NCBI RefSeq assembly: GCF_009797025.1
Contig: NZ_CP047027.1
Span: 3,100,001 to 3,164,000 of the forward strand
DNA length: 64,000 nt
From: Cellulophaga sp. L1A9
Lineage (GTDB): Bacteria; Bacteroidota; Bacteroidia; Flavobacteriales; Flavobacteriaceae
Direction of reading: 5' to 3'
Numbering within the stretch: the first letter of the stretch is position 1; every line of letters begins with the position of its first letter. This document shows positions 9,732 through 18,831 of this stretch, one piece after another. The notes beneath the pieces were generated by a model, which worked only from the letters and a program-made list of their open reading frames with translations, was not told the DNA's origin and ran no database searches. The translations under genes and the position numbers were made by a program.

Positions 9732-10671
9732 CTATAAGAATTTTTTTAATTCGGTATGGTCGTTTTTGCTGTGATTCATAGTAGGTTCTAATTAATAATT
9801 CCATCACAATTCCTATAGTAAAGAGCTGAATACCTGCTAAAATAAACATCAATCCAAAAATTAACAATGGGCGGTTGCCAATATCTTCACCCATTAATTT
9901 TACAACTAATAGGTATATGTTAATTATTCCACCTAAAAGAATGAGTAAAACTCCGAAAATTCCAAATAAGTGAATTGGTCGCTGAAAATATTTTCGAATG
10001 AATAAAAGGAGCATCATATCTGCAATCACTTTAAACACTCTTTCTAAACCATATTTAGAGACACCAGCATGTCTAGCATGGTGCTTTACGGGTACTTGCT
10101 TAATCTGTGCACCTTCTAAATAGGCTAGCAACGTTATAAAGCGATGCATTTCGCCATATAGGTTTAAATCCTTAGCAATATCTTTTGTAAAAACCTTTAG
10201 AGCACACCCATTATCTTTTATATCTAACTTGGTCACACGGCGCACTAAAAAATTTGCGATTTTAGAAGGAATTTTTTTAACTAAAGAATCTTTTCTCTTT
10301 TGACGAATACCCGTAATTAAATCATATTCACCACTAATAGCGTAAGAAAGCATTTGAGGAATATCACTTGGGTCATTCTGTAAATCCCCATCCATGGTAA
10401 TAATGTATTCTCCCTCTGCATAATCTATTCCTGCTGCTAGGGCTAAACTCTGACCGTAATTTTTCTTTAATTCAATCAAATGAACCTTACTATCGTTCAT
10501 TTTTTTAACTACCATGCGTGTTGCATCTGTAGAGAAATCATCTATATATATTATCTGATAGGTATAGCCTACAAGACTTTCATGGATTTTCTCCGTAAGT
10601 AAAACAACATTGTCTTCTTCATTATATAAAGGAACAACAATAGAAAGAAGCGCGTCAGTTAAAACAGTCAT
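9715..10671 (-). CDS. Polyprenyl-phosphate glycosyltransferase, family 2 (DPM1/ArnC/GtrB-like)
   Basis: This family makes polyprenyl-phosphate sugars at the cytoplasmic face. The 318-residue product has an N-terminal GT-A domain with LSIVVPLYNEEDNV, the YIDDFSTD motif and the metal-binding ITMDGDLQNDP. A GMHRF-type segment (YGEMHRFI) and HARHAGVSKYG follow, with two C-terminal transmembrane helices. This is the GtrB/ArnC architecture. The ATG at 10671 is preferred to an in-frame TTG at 10686, because it lies next to the conserved catalytic fold. The product would supply donor for an ArnT-like enzyme such as the one at 7204-8865. Confidence 0.9.
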   Translation of the reverse strand: MTVLTDALLSIVVPLYNEEDNVVLLTEKIHESLVGYTYQIIYIDDFSTDATRMVVKKMNDSKVHLIELKKNYGQSLALAAGIDYAEGEYIITMDGDLQNDPSDIPQMLSYAISGEYDLITGIRQKRKDSLVKKIPSKIANFLVRRVTKLDIKDNGCALKVFTKDIAKDLNLYGEMHRFITLLAYLEGAQIKQVPVKHHARHAGVSKYGLERVFKVIADMMLLLFIRKYFQRPIHLFGIFGVLLILLGGIINIYLLVVKLMGEDIGNRPLLIFGLMFILAGIQLFTIGIVMELLIRTYYESQQKRPYRIKKILIGDKAQ

Positions 10672-10704
10672 AGCAATTAAATTCAAGCTGCAAATTTATG
10701 CTTT

Positions 10705-11790
10705 TTATTTAAGTTCTTTTTGATGTAGGGCTAACAATTGCTCCGCAGCAACAAACGGGGATACTTTTGCATTCATTACTAGAGAAGTAAGTTCTTTTAG
10801 TTTTTCTTGAATGGTATCATCTTGGTAAAAACGTATTTTTAAATTGTCTTCTATTGTTTGTAGTAGCCAAAATTTATTTTGGTGTTTTCGGTTTTCATAC
10901 ATAGAAGCTGCTGTAGCTTCTTTAAAGTTTAAGATAGTTTGCCAGACTTCAGAAATACCTTCGTTTTCTAAGGCAGAACATTCTAGTACATTGGGAATCC
11001 ATCCATTTTCTTTAGGTGGATAAAAGTGCAAGGCTCTAGTAAATTCTATACGTGCTAATTTTGCTGCTTGTTTGTTTTTACCATCGGCTTTATTAATGAC
11101 GATAGTATCTGTCATTTCCATAATACCTCTTTTAATACCTTGTAACTCGTCTCCGGCTCCGGCAAGTTTTAGTAATAAGAAAAAATCGACCATGCTATGC
11201 ACTGCGGTTTCACTTTGACCAACGCCTACGGTTTCAATTAAGATAACATCAAAATTAGCAGCTTCGCATAGAATTATAGATTCTCTAGTTTTTCTAGCCA
11301 CGCCTCCTAAGGAATCTCCAGAAGGAGATGGCCTAATAAAAGCATTCTCATCTTTAACCAAAGCTTCCATTCTTGTTTTATCGCCTAAAATACTTCCTCT
11401 ACTCAAAGAGCTCGTTGGATCTACCGCTAAAACAGCTACTTTTTTACCAATATTGGTCAAGTGTTTTCCTAAAGCTTCAATAAAAGTACTTTTGCCTACA
11501 CCCGGTACTCCTGTGATGCCTATTCGTAAGGTATTTTTTTTATCTGAAATACAAGCTTCAATAATTTGATTAGCTTGTATTGCGTGTGGTTTGCTTTTAC
11601 TCTCAACCAGAGTGATTCCTCTACTCAATGCTATTTTATCTCCGTTGTGAATACCCTGAATTAAACTGGATACAGAAGGCTGATTTTTTCTAAAACTTTT
11701 AATTTTAGCAATAGAAGCTTTATTAGAAATAGCATCAAGATGTATTCCTTCTTTTTCTTCTAAGGCTGATTTTTTATTATTTTTTTTCAA
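10705..11790 (-). CDS. meaB: MeaB/ArgK-type G-protein chaperone of methylmalonyl-CoA mutase
   Basis: This 361-residue GTPase loads and protects the adenosylcobalamin enzyme methylmalonyl-CoA mutase. The sequence shows the P-loop GITGVPGVGKST, the DPTSSLSRGSILGDKTRM segment typical of the family, the Walker B region VILIETVGVGQSE and the base-recognition motif NKADG. The start appears to be a TTG at 11790, with a lysine/asparagine-rich leader. The mutase itself is not in the window, but a cobalamin adenosyltransferase is at 26092-26664, consistent with a B12-dependent propionate pathway. Confidence 0.92.
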   Translation of the reverse strand: MKKNNKKSALEEKEGIHLDAISNKASIAKIKSFRKNQPSVSSLIQGIHNGDKIALSRGITLVESKSKPHAIQANQIIEACISDKKNTLRIGITGVPGVGKSTFIEALGKHLTNIGKKVAVLAVDPTSSLSRGSILGDKTRMEALVKDENAFIRPSPSGDSLGGVARKTRESIILCEAANFDVILIETVGVGQSETAVHSMVDFFLLLKLAGAGDELQGIKRGIMEMTDTIVINKADGKNKQAAKLARIEFTRALHFYPPKENGWIPNVLECSALENEGISEVWQTILNFKEATAASMYENRKHQNKFWLLQTIEDNLKIRFYQDDTIQEKLKELTSLVMNAKVSPFVAAEQLLALHQKELK

Positions 11791-11918
11791 AGAGATACTA
11801 GATGATTTATAGAAAAATAAGGTTTTTTATGAAACATTCACACAAATTTAATAATTCATTTTTCGTCAGCGATTCTTCTATTAGTATATTATGGTCTTAA
11901 ACATTAAAATAAATTGAA

Positions 11919-12344
11919 ATGAAAACAATATTCGAGTCAAGTGCAACAAATACAGGTGGTAGGTCTGGTCATGTAACTACGGAAGGCGGACTAATTGATT
12001 TAGATGTGAAAATGCCGAATGGGAAAGACCCTATCGAAGAAAAATATACAAATCCAGAACAATTATTTGCTGCAGCATATTCTACTTGTTTTGCGGGTGC
12101 ATTGCAAGCTGTAGCAAAAGAAAATGGAGTAGATGACTTAGGCGATTTTAGTGTAACCGCTGTTATAGGTTTTGGAAAAGATGATGATGGTTTTAATATA
12201 GAAGCAACTTTAGATGCTTATTTGCCTACGGTAGATAAAGAAAAAGGAGAGGAGCTAATTAATGCTGCTCACGAAATTTGTCCTTACAGCAAAGCAACAA
12301 GAGATAATATCACCGTAAATCTTAATTTACTTCTAGACGAGTAA
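11919..12344 (+). CDS. Organic hydroperoxide resistance protein (Ohr/OsmC family)
   Basis: This 141-residue cytoplasmic thiol peroxidase reduces organic hydroperoxides. The two redox cysteines of Ohr/OsmC are present, one in AAAYSTCFAGAL (near residue 62) and one in HEICPYSKATR (near residue 128). The GGRSGHV N-terminal segment is typical of the Ohr subgroup, as is the 140-residue length. The ATG at 11919 follows an intergenic region of about 130 bp upstream of divergent meaB. The gene shares a bidirectional terminator with the convergent galM. Confidence 0.92.
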   Translation: MKTIFESSATNTGGRSGHVTTEGGLIDLDVKMPNGKDPIEEKYTNPEQLFAAAYSTCFAGALQAVAKENGVDDLGDFSVTAVIGFGKDDDGFNIEATLDAYLPTVDKEKGEELINAAHEICPYSKATRDNITVNLNLLLDE

Positions 12345-12371
12345 ATTCTTAAAAGTCACGATACTAAAAAT

Positions 12372-12393
12372 AAAGCCCGAATTTTCGGGCTTT
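12372..12393. terminator. Bidirectional terminator between ohr and galM
   Basis: The palindrome AAAGCCCGAA/TTCGGGCTTT, with flanking A and T runs on both sides, lies between the stops of two convergent genes and can end transcription in both directions. Confidence 0.85.
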
Positions 12394-12395
12394 TA

Positions 12396-13298
12396 TTATG
12401 CTTTAAATCGAAAGGTAGATTGATTGAAATATTTTTCTCCATTACTTAATACACTCGATGGGAAATTAGGATGATTTGGGGCGTCAGGATAATTTTGTGT
12501 TTCAAAGCAGATAGACCCTGTAGTTTCAGGAGTGTAAATGACTACCGCAGGTTGGTTCGTTGTTACTTCTAAAGTAATTCCAGAAATTCCGGAGTGCACG
12601 GATGCGCAGATATCTTTACTTTTAGAAATAACAAAGGGAGTATCCAATCGTGTAGTGTTTATTTTTTTCTTTTCTAAAAAATCATAATTAGTATACGCAA
12701 CTTCAGTTAATTTTCCTGAAGGAAGAAGGTTTTTATCCGTATCTAGGATTTTAGAACAGTCTAATTGTAAATCGTAATGGTTTATTTCTGCTGCGTTGTC
12801 TAATTTAAAATACGAGTGATTTGTTAAATTAACTACAGTTTTTTTATCGGTTGTTGCTTTATGTGTAATGATTAAAGCATCATCATCTAAAGTATAGGTA
12901 ACGGTTACTTTTAAATTTCCGGGATAGCCTTCTTCTAAATGTTCACTTAAATAAGAAAGTTGTATGAAAGGTTTAGCGCCGTGATTAATTTCATCAACCT
13001 TAAAATATTTTTTATCAAAACCTCTGGTGCCGCCATGTAAATGAACGCCCTCTTCTTTATGAATAGCAAATGTTTTACCGTCTAATGAAAAACTTCCTTG
13101 AGAGATTCTCCCTGCGTAGCGCCCTATGCAAGCACCTAAAAACATTGGGTTGATTAGATAATCTTCTGGCCCATCAAAACCCACTACCATATTTGTAGGG
13201 AGACCATTTTTATCTTTTACGATTATTTTTTGAATGATAGCACCAAAATCAAGAACCGTCAGCTCAATTTTGTCATTTTTAATTGTATTTTGAATCAA
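12396..13298 (-). CDS. Aldose 1-epimerase (GalM-like mutarotase)
   Basis: This enzyme interconverts alpha and beta anomers of aldoses. The 300-residue product shows the substrate and catalytic segments GACIGRYAGRI, VHLHGG, NLTNHSYFKL (catalytic-type His) and the C-terminal FETQNYPDAPNHPNFPS with the catalytic-type Glu. It is shorter than classical GalM proteins (about 340-380) and the usual GYDHNF segment is not obvious, so it belongs to a compact subgroup whose sugar range is uncertain. No signal peptide is seen, so it is cytoplasmic. The gene is single and convergent with ohr. Confidence 0.87.
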   Translation of the reverse strand: MIQNTIKNDKIELTVLDFGAIIQKIIVKDKNGLPTNMVVGFDGPEDYLINPMFLGACIGRYAGRISQGSFSLDGKTFAIHKEEGVHLHGGTRGFDKKYFKVDEINHGAKPFIQLSYLSEHLEEGYPGNLKVTVTYTLDDDALIITHKATTDKKTVVNLTNHSYFKLDNAAEINHYDLQLDCSKILDTDKNLLPSGKLTEVAYTNYDFLEKKKINTTRLDTPFVISKSKDICASVHSGISGITLEVTTNQPAVVIYTPETTGSICFETQNYPDAPNHPNFPSSVLSNGEKYFNQSTFRFKA

Positions 13299-13387
13299 AA
13301 CAGAAAATTTTAAGAAACAAATCTAAACTTTTTTGCAACACTGCAATAAAGTCATCGTCTTTAAGATAACAACAACTATAAACCAAC

Positions 13388-13945
13388 TTGGAAAAATTGT
13401 TAAAATTCCAAACAGACTTAATTGAGCAATGTAAGGCTAACGATCGTAGAGCGCAAATGAAACTCTATGATAAGTATTGTGATGGTATGTTTTGCGTAGT
13501 AATGCGGTATTTGCAAAATAGTGATGATGCAGAAGACGTTTTGCAGGAATCATTTATTAAAGCATTTGTAAAAATAGACCAGTTTAAGGGGGAAGTTACA
13601 TTTGGAGCATGGTTAAAAAAAATTGTTATTCATAAATGTATAGATTATCTGAAGGCCAAGCGCAAGCAACACGTTCCTTTAGAAGAGAATGAACAGCATC
13701 TCGTTGAAGATGAGGATTGGAATGTAGAAGTATCAATTACCATCGAAGAAGTTAGAGTCGCTATTGATACTCTTTCCGAAAAATACAGGTATGTTTTACT
13801 ACTCTATTTAATAGAAGGGTATGATCATTCTGAAATTTCCCAGATATTGAATATTCAAGAAACCACCTGTAGGACGCAACTTATGAGAGGTAAAGCTTAT
13901 TTAAAAGAAAAATTAACAAAAAAGAAGTATGAATCAAGATCTTAG
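13388..13945 (+). CDS. ECF-type RNA polymerase sigma-70 factor
   Basis: This 185-residue extracytoplasmic-function sigma factor has region 2 at about 25-95 (LYDKYCDGMF, DDAEDVLQESFIKAF, FGAWLKKIVIHKCIDYLKAKR) and region 4 at about 125-180 (LSEKYRYVLLLYLIEGYDHSEIS, then ETTCRTQLMRGKAYLKEKL). The start is a TTG at 13388; the next Met, at about residue 24, would lose part of region 2. The 3' end overlaps the next gene by 17 nt. It presumably directs transcription of its own operon in response to the membrane partner encoded downstream. Confidence 0.92.
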   Translation: MEKLLKFQTDLIEQCKANDRRAQMKLYDKYCDGMFCVVMRYLQNSDDAEDVLQESFIKAFVKIDQFKGEVTFGAWLKKIVIHKCIDYLKAKRKQHVPLEENEQHLVEDEDWNVEVSITIEEVRVAIDTLSEKYRYVLLLYLIEGYDHSEISQILNIQETTCRTQLMRGKAYLKEKLTKKKYESRS

Positions 13946-14513
13946 AAATCTCTTTAAAGAAACGCCTGAAAAGGAGAAGTATACCTTAAACCCCGGTCAT
14001 AAGGAGCGTTTTTCTAATCGCTTAGATCAAGAATTGCCTAAAAAGGCAGCTTCTTTCAGTTTCTTTTTTATGAAAATTGCGGCCACTGTGTTAATCATGA
14101 TCAGTGTAGGTATTTATTTCTATGTTAGTAATAGGGCAGGGGTTCCTGTAGAAAACCCAAGCATAGTGAATGTAGATCAAAAACCAGAAAGTCAAGAAAT
14201 CTCATTAGGTGATTTATCGCCAGATCTTAAAAAAGTAGAGAATTACTACTTGGCTACCATTAATTTAGAATTGGCAAAATTAGAAGTCTCTCAGGAGAAC
14301 AAGGATCTTGTAGATGGATTTATGGAACGATTGGCAGATTTGAATACAGAATATCAGCGGTTGAATAAAGAATTAAATACCATAGGGCCAAATGATCAAA
14401 CTATTTCTGCACTAATTCAAAATCTACAGTTGCGCTTACAGTTGTTGCAAAAACTAAAAGATACATTAATCGAATTAAAATCATCAAAAAATGAAACAGC
14501 AATCAGCATATAA
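13929..14513 (+). CDS. Probable anti-sigma factor-like single-pass membrane protein
   Basis: This 194-residue protein has a short cytoplasmic N-terminus (residues 1-45), one transmembrane helix (about 46-68, FFFMKIAATVLIMISVGIYF) and a periplasmic helical region rich in Glu, Leu and Asn that is likely coiled coil. This layout and the 17-nt overlap with the ECF sigma gene argue for an anti-sigma or sigma-modulating role. No zinc-binding HxxxCxxC motif of the ZAS class is visible. The start ATG lies inside the sigma gene, and the end overlaps the next gene by 23 nt. Confidence 0.7.
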   Translation: MNQDLRNLFKETPEKEKYTLNPGHKERFSNRLDQELPKKAASFSFFFMKIAATVLIMISVGIYFYVSNRAGVPVENPSIVNVDQKPESQEISLGDLSPDLKKVENYYLATINLELAKLEVSQENKDLVDGFMERLADLNTEYQRLNKELNTIGPNDQTISALIQNLQLRLQLLQKLKDTLIELKSSKNETAISI

Positions 14514-15972
14514 ATTACTAGTAGTGTTTCTTTTTGCAATTGCTTCTGCAACGGCACAAAAGCAAACTAAAACCTATATTGAAAACTATAATGTAAATAA
14601 GGATGCCGTAGTAAATCTAAACACATCGCATACGGATATTGAATTTGAAACGTGGAATAAAGACCAAGTAGAAATAGAGGTAGTTATAGCGATAGAAGGG
14701 GCTTCTCCAAAAGATATGGAAAAGTATTTCAAGCAAAATGAATTAAATATTACGGGGAATAGTAGTCAAATATCTATTACTTCGGGAGCACAGAATTCAT
14801 GGTCGTCTAATCATGCAATAAGCGGATTTAAAAGTTCTTGGGACTCTAATGAATTTGAATTACCAGAAATTGGGGAAATGCCAGAGTTTGAACAATTAAC
14901 GTTCATGCTAGACTCTCTTGATTTTCCTGAAATTCCTAGGATTACGGTACCTGAGTTTGATTTTGAAGCATTTAAAAAAGGTGGAGATGCCTATATGAAA
15001 AAGTGGCAAAAAGAATTAGATGCAGGTTTCTCTGAAAAAGACAGGAAAGCTTTTAAAGAATTAGAAGAAAAAGTAGAGGAGCAACACCAAAAAGCTGAAG
15101 AATTACGACATGAGGCTATGAATGCTAAAGCAATTGCTTTTGAGCAACGTAGTACCGCTTTGAGAGCGGCTCAAGAAGGACGTAAAAGCCAACTAGAAGA
15201 AAGACGTAAGGAATTATCTGTACGTTTAAAAAATAATTCTCAAGAACGTGTAGCTCATTTATTGTCTAAGCGAATAGATACCATGATCAATGATTCATTA
15301 ATCATGTGGTATAACAGTTCTCCTAATGTATATTACCAGTCCTCTAGTGCAAAAGGTAATTCTAAAATAAAAGTAAAGAAGTACATAAAGATAAAAATGC
15401 CCAAGTCTGTAACCCTCAAATTGAATGTACGTCATGGGGAAGTTAAGCTTGCTGAAAACACTAAAAATATTCAAGGAACTTTTGCCTATGCAGGATTGTA
15501 CGCAAATAGTATTGATGGTGATCAAACACAGATTAATGCTTCTTATTCTCCAGTTACAATTCAAAATTGGAACTATGGAAAGTTAAAAGTCAGCTATTCT
15601 GATAAGGTTTCTATAGCTACCGCTAAGAATTTAACCTTAAATGCATCATCTTCAGAAGTTTCTATAGGGCATTTGTTACAGAATATTTTTGCTGAAAATA
15701 ATTTTGGATCTTTAGCTATTCATGAAGTAAATGAAGATTTTACGGCTATAGACGTTTCTGTGCAAAACGGAACACTTCGCTGTGAGATCCCAAAATCCCC
15801 ATTTACAATTACTGTAAATGGGGAGAATTCTAAGTTAATAGCGCCCACCGCATTACATTTAGTGAAAACCAAAAATGATAAGACAACCTTAAGTAAAGGC
15901 TATCATATTTCTAAAAATACTGGTAAGACCTTAACTATTCATGCGAAATACAGTGAAGTAGTGTTAGAGTAG
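14491..15972 (+). CDS. Exported DUF4097-like protein with central coiled coil
   Basis: This 493-residue protein has a signal peptide (residues 1-22, ending ASATAQ). The region about 25-110 and the C-terminal half (about 290-490) are beta-rich with short repeated strands (VTLKLNVRHGEVKL, LTLNASSSEVSIGHL, KTLTIHAKYSEVVLE), as in DUF4097/putative auto-transporter adhesin head domains. A highly charged helical stretch at about 165-260 (KELEEKVEEQHQKAEELRHEA) should form a coiled coil. It is the third gene of a tightly overlapping sigma/anti-sigma operon, which suggests an envelope product controlled by that sigma factor. The molecular role is unknown. Confidence 0.72.
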   Translation: MKQQSAYKLLVVFLFAIASATAQKQTKTYIENYNVNKDAVVNLNTSHTDIEFETWNKDQVEIEVVIAIEGASPKDMEKYFKQNELNITGNSSQISITSGAQNSWSSNHAISGFKSSWDSNEFELPEIGEMPEFEQLTFMLDSLDFPEIPRITVPEFDFEAFKKGGDAYMKKWQKELDAGFSEKDRKAFKELEEKVEEQHQKAEELRHEAMNAKAIAFEQRSTALRAAQEGRKSQLEERRKELSVRLKNNSQERVAHLLSKRIDTMINDSLIMWYNSSPNVYYQSSSAKGNSKIKVKKYIKIKMPKSVTLKLNVRHGEVKLAENTKNIQGTFAYAGLYANSIDGDQTQINASYSPVTIQNWNYGKLKVSYSDKVSIATAKNLTLNASSSEVSIGHLLQNIFAENNFGSLAIHEVNEDFTAIDVSVQNGTLRCEIPKSPFTITVNGENSKLIAPTALHLVKTKNDKTTLSKGYHISKNTGKTLTIHAKYSEVVLE

Positions 15973-15973
15973 T

Positions 15974-16639
15974 TTAATGAGCGTCTTTCTTTATTAGTTC
16001 AGGAAATTTACTTTGAAATTTTTTCAATCGTGGAACAGATACACCTTTTATATAAGAATTATTAGGATGTTTTTTTTCATAATCTTGATGGTAATCTTCT
16101 GCATCATAAAAGATTTCAAATTTAGTGACCTCTGTAGCTAATGGCTTATTGTAGACCTTATCATTTTTTAATTTAGTCATGTAAGCCTCAATAATCTTTT
16201 TCTCATTATCATTTTTATAAAAGGCAATAGATCTATATTGTTTTCCCATATCTGGACGTTGACCATCTACAGTTGTTGGATCATGAGAGCCAAAATAGAC
16301 CTTTACCAAGGTTTCAAAACTTATTTCTTTAGGATTGTAATATATTTTAACTGCTTCTGCATGAGTGGTTCTACCATAACCAACAGCCTCATACGTAGGA
16401 TTTTTTTCTTTTCCTCCGGAATAACCAGAGACAACTTCTTTAACACCTTTTACACTTTCAAATACAGCTTCTACACACCAGAAACAGCCACTGGCAAAAT
16501 ATGCAGTTTCATAAGAAGACAAATCTTGAACGGGAACCTCAGTATGTATTGGAGTATTTTTAGTTTCTTTTGTTTTAGATTGGCAACTCGTGGTCGCTAG
16601 CGCTAAGAGTCCAATAAAAGTAATTTTCAAATAGTTCAT
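15974..16639 (-). CDS. msrA: Peptide methionine sulfoxide reductase MsrA, predicted lipoprotein
   Basis: MsrA reduces methionine-S-sulfoxide in proteins. The 221-residue product has the catalytic motif GCFWCVEA, followed by VVSGYSGG, and the conserved EAVKIYYNPK, FGSHDPTT and DYHQDY segments. Unlike cytoplasmic MsrA, it carries an N-terminal signal sequence with lipobox-like ALATTSCQS, so it probably repairs envelope proteins while anchored in a membrane. The gene lies convergent to the sigma operon with a 1-bp gap. Confidence 0.93.
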   Translation of the reverse strand: MNYLKITFIGLLALATTSCQSKTKETKNTPIHTEVPVQDLSSYETAYFASGCFWCVEAVFESVKGVKEVVSGYSGGKEKNPTYEAVGYGRTTHAEAVKIYYNPKEISFETLVKVYFGSHDPTTVDGQRPDMGKQYRSIAFYKNDNEKKIIEAYMTKLKNDKVYNKPLATEVTKFEIFYDAEDYHQDYEKKHPNNSYIKGVSVPRLKKFQSKFPELIKKDAH

Positions 16640-16762
16640 ATTGTTTTTTTATTATTAGTAGGATACCTTTAAATTTACTTACGTATTACCTCTTGTGCAA
16701 GTTGTTAATTAATTATTAAATTAATACTTCCAGGATTAAAATAGATTTTTGCATTTAACGAT

Positions 16763-17452
16763 ATGAGTGAATTAGAGAACGTATTGATGGCATATTCTAA
16801 AACTAGTATTTCTATTCTCGATAAAGAAATACCCTTTGGTAAGTATTGTACTTTAGATCTATCTAGTTCCAATGAGTCTTTAGCTAGCATAGCTATTACG
16901 GATCCAAATGAATGTCAACAGTATATTGATACGGTTCTTTCTTCAAATGATGGCATGGTTGCTTATGGCGGATATTTAGAAAAGAGAAACCTTTATGCAG
17001 ATAAGTCCAGCTTTTCTAAAGAACAACATATTGCAAGAAATATTCATTTAGGAATAGATTATTGGTCCGTTGCAGGTACTAAAGTGCTAGTTCCTCTAGA
17101 CGGTACAGTTCATAGTTTTAAGAATAATGATACTGTGGGCGATTATGGACCTACAATTATATTGAAGCATACCATTAATAAGGTAAGCTTTTATACCTTA
17201 TACGGTCACTTATCCTTAGACACTATAGCGCGTCTAGAAGTTGGTGCTGCTTTTAAAGCAGGAGATTGTATAGGTTATTTAGGAACACCAGATATTAATG
17301 TGAATTATGCACCACACCTACATTTTCAAATTATAAATTCTATAGGAGCTTATTTGGGGGATTATCCTGGAGTATGTAATGGCAAAGATTTAGAATTTTA
17401 TAGCAACAATTGTCCTAATCCTGATCTACTCTTAAAAATAGCGTCGCATTAA
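16763..17452 (+). CDS. M23-family (LytM) metallopeptidase domain protein
   Basis: This 229-residue protein has a C-terminal M23 domain (about 95-205) with the zinc-binding pattern HLGIDYW (His and Asp) and APHLHFQ (HxH), plus TLYGHLS. Active M23 enzymes cut peptidoglycan peptide bridges. No signal peptide or transmembrane helix is apparent, which is unusual for a wall hydrolase, so export could be non-classical or the substrate cytoplasmic. The 666-bp tandem array begins 3 bp after its stop codon, so any terminator of this gene would have to lie within array DNA. Confidence 0.85.
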   Translation: MSELENVLMAYSKTSISILDKEIPFGKYCTLDLSSSNESLASIAITDPNECQQYIDTVLSSNDGMVAYGGYLEKRNLYADKSSFSKEQHIARNIHLGIDYWSVAGTKVLVPLDGTVHSFKNNDTVGDYGPTIILKHTINKVSFYTLYGHLSLDTIARLEVGAAFKAGDCIGYLGTPDINVNYAPHLHFQIINSIGAYLGDYPGVCNGKDLEFYSNNCPNPDLLLKIASH

Positions 17453-17499
17453 CGCCGTTTAAATACCAATAATTACGGTAACGGAATTTGGACTTGAAA

Positions 17500-17627
17500 A
17501 CCGTCATCGGACAAAAATCTGCTTACATCTAGATAATATCCATTCACCGATAGATAAATGGTATTGGGCGAGAATCGACGAAATACACTTTAGCTTGGGA
17601 GTATCTTTACAGTGTAATACGCAAGTC
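17500..17627 (+). promoter_or_regulatory. Conserved upstream element, copy 1
   Basis: About 128 bp immediately before the start codon contain blocks shared by all five copies: ATCGGACAAAAA, TACATCTAGATAAT, CACCGATAGATAAATGGT, AATCGACGAAATACAC and TATCTTTACAGTGTAAT. The last contains a -7-like box TATCTTTA (17602-17609; consensus TAnnTTTG). No -33 TTG is suitably placed, so an activator bound to the upstream blocks is likely (inference). Confidence 0.7.
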
Positions 17628-17870
17628 ATGAAAACTATCTTAACTATTTTATTTGTTCTTTTTATCGGTCTATTTGCTCAAGCACAAGATGCTAAAGTAG
17701 AAGTGAAGGTTGCTGCACAAACAGAAAGTGTTGTTTTAGTTGCTTCAACAATAGAAGCTACTTTAAAGAGTACTGAAACTAAAGTTGCTCGTTTATATAT
17801 GGATAGAAATTACAAAGTAAAAAAAGCATTGTCTTTTTATACAAAAGCAAACAAGACTAAATTAGCGTAA
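17628..17870 (+). CDS. Small secreted protein, array copy 1
   Basis: The 80-residue precursor has a strong signal peptide (residues 1-19, hydrophobic LTILFVLFIGLFAQA), leaving a mature protein of about 61 residues. The mature part has an Ala/Val/Glu-rich N-terminal half and a basic C-terminal half with ARLYMDRNYKVKKALSFY and a lysine-rich KANKTKLA end. The ATG at 17628 is used because an upstream in-frame extension would cover the promoter. This copy differs from copies 2-4 by TLKSTE rather than TLNS. No known domain is recognised. It could be a peptide signal, an envelope-associated stress protein or a colicin-like peptide; none of these is proven. Confidence 0.88.
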   Translation: MKTILTILFVLFIGLFAQAQDAKVEVKVAAQTESVVLVASTIEATLKSTETKVARLYMDRNYKVKKALSFYTKANKTKLA

Positions 17871-18165
17871 TTCTAGTTTCGTTATTCTTACTGACTTTTT
17901 TTACAACCTGCATTAATTCATTTACCAGCTTCTTTTTTATTCCCTATAACTTCAAACTATTTCTGTGCTCTACTTTATTTTGAAGTGACGCTCCACTAGA
18001 ATTGACCCTTGTTCGATTATTCAGCCGTTACTAGAGCCATATCGTATTCAAATACATAGAAATCGCTTGTTAAACTAAGCTTATTCCCCAGTTTGGGTCG
18101 ATAATTAGGCTTTTAAACCATCGTTTAAATACCAATAATTACGGTAACGGAATTTGGACTTAAAA

Positions 18166-18293
18166 ACCGTCATCGGACAAAAATCTGCTTACATCTAGAT
18201 AATATCCATTCACCGATAGATAAATGGTATTGGGCGAGAATCGACGAAATACACTTTAGCTTGGGAGTATCTTTACAGTGTAATACGCAAGTC
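18166..18293 (+). promoter_or_regulatory. Conserved upstream element, copy 2
   Basis: This is the same element as the one at 17500-17627, offset by exactly 666 bp, and it is essentially identical over its whole length, including the TATCTTTA box at 18268-18275. Confidence 0.7.
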
Positions 18294-18536
18294 ATGAAAA
18301 CTATCTTAACTATTTTATTTGTTCTTTTTATCGGTCTATTTGCTCAAGCACAAGATGCTAAAGTAGAAGTGAAGGTTGCTGCGCAAACAGAAAGTGTTGT
18401 TTTAGTTGCTTCAACAATAGAAGCTACTTTAAATAGTACTGAAACTAAAGTTGCTCGTTTATACATGGATAGAAATTACAACGTAAAAAAAGCATTGTCT
18501 TTTTATACAAAAGCAAACAAGACTAAATTAGCGTAA
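18294..18536 (+). CDS. Small secreted protein, array copy 2
   Basis: The 80-residue precursor is almost identical to copy 1. It reads TLNSTE where copy 1 has TLKSTE, and NYNVKK where every other copy has NYKVKK. The signal peptide is unchanged. The reading frame is intact, so the copy is probably functional. Confidence 0.88.
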   Translation: MKTILTILFVLFIGLFAQAQDAKVEVKVAAQTESVVLVASTIEATLNSTETKVARLYMDRNYNVKKALSFYTKANKTKLA

Positions 18537-18831
18537 TTCTAGTTTCGTTATTCTTACTGACTTTTTTTACAACCTGCATTAATTCATTTACCAACTTCTT
18601 TTATACTCCCTTTAACTTCAAACTATTTCTGTGCTCTACTTTATTTTGAAGTGAAGCTCCACTAGAATTCACCCTTGTTCGATTATTCAGCCGTTACTAG
18701 AGCCATATCGTATTCAAATACATAGAAATCGCTTGTTAAACTAAGCTTATTCCCCAGTTTGGGTCGATAATTAGGCTTTTAAACCATCGTTTAAATACCA
18801 TTAATTACGGTAACGGAATTTGGACTTAAAA

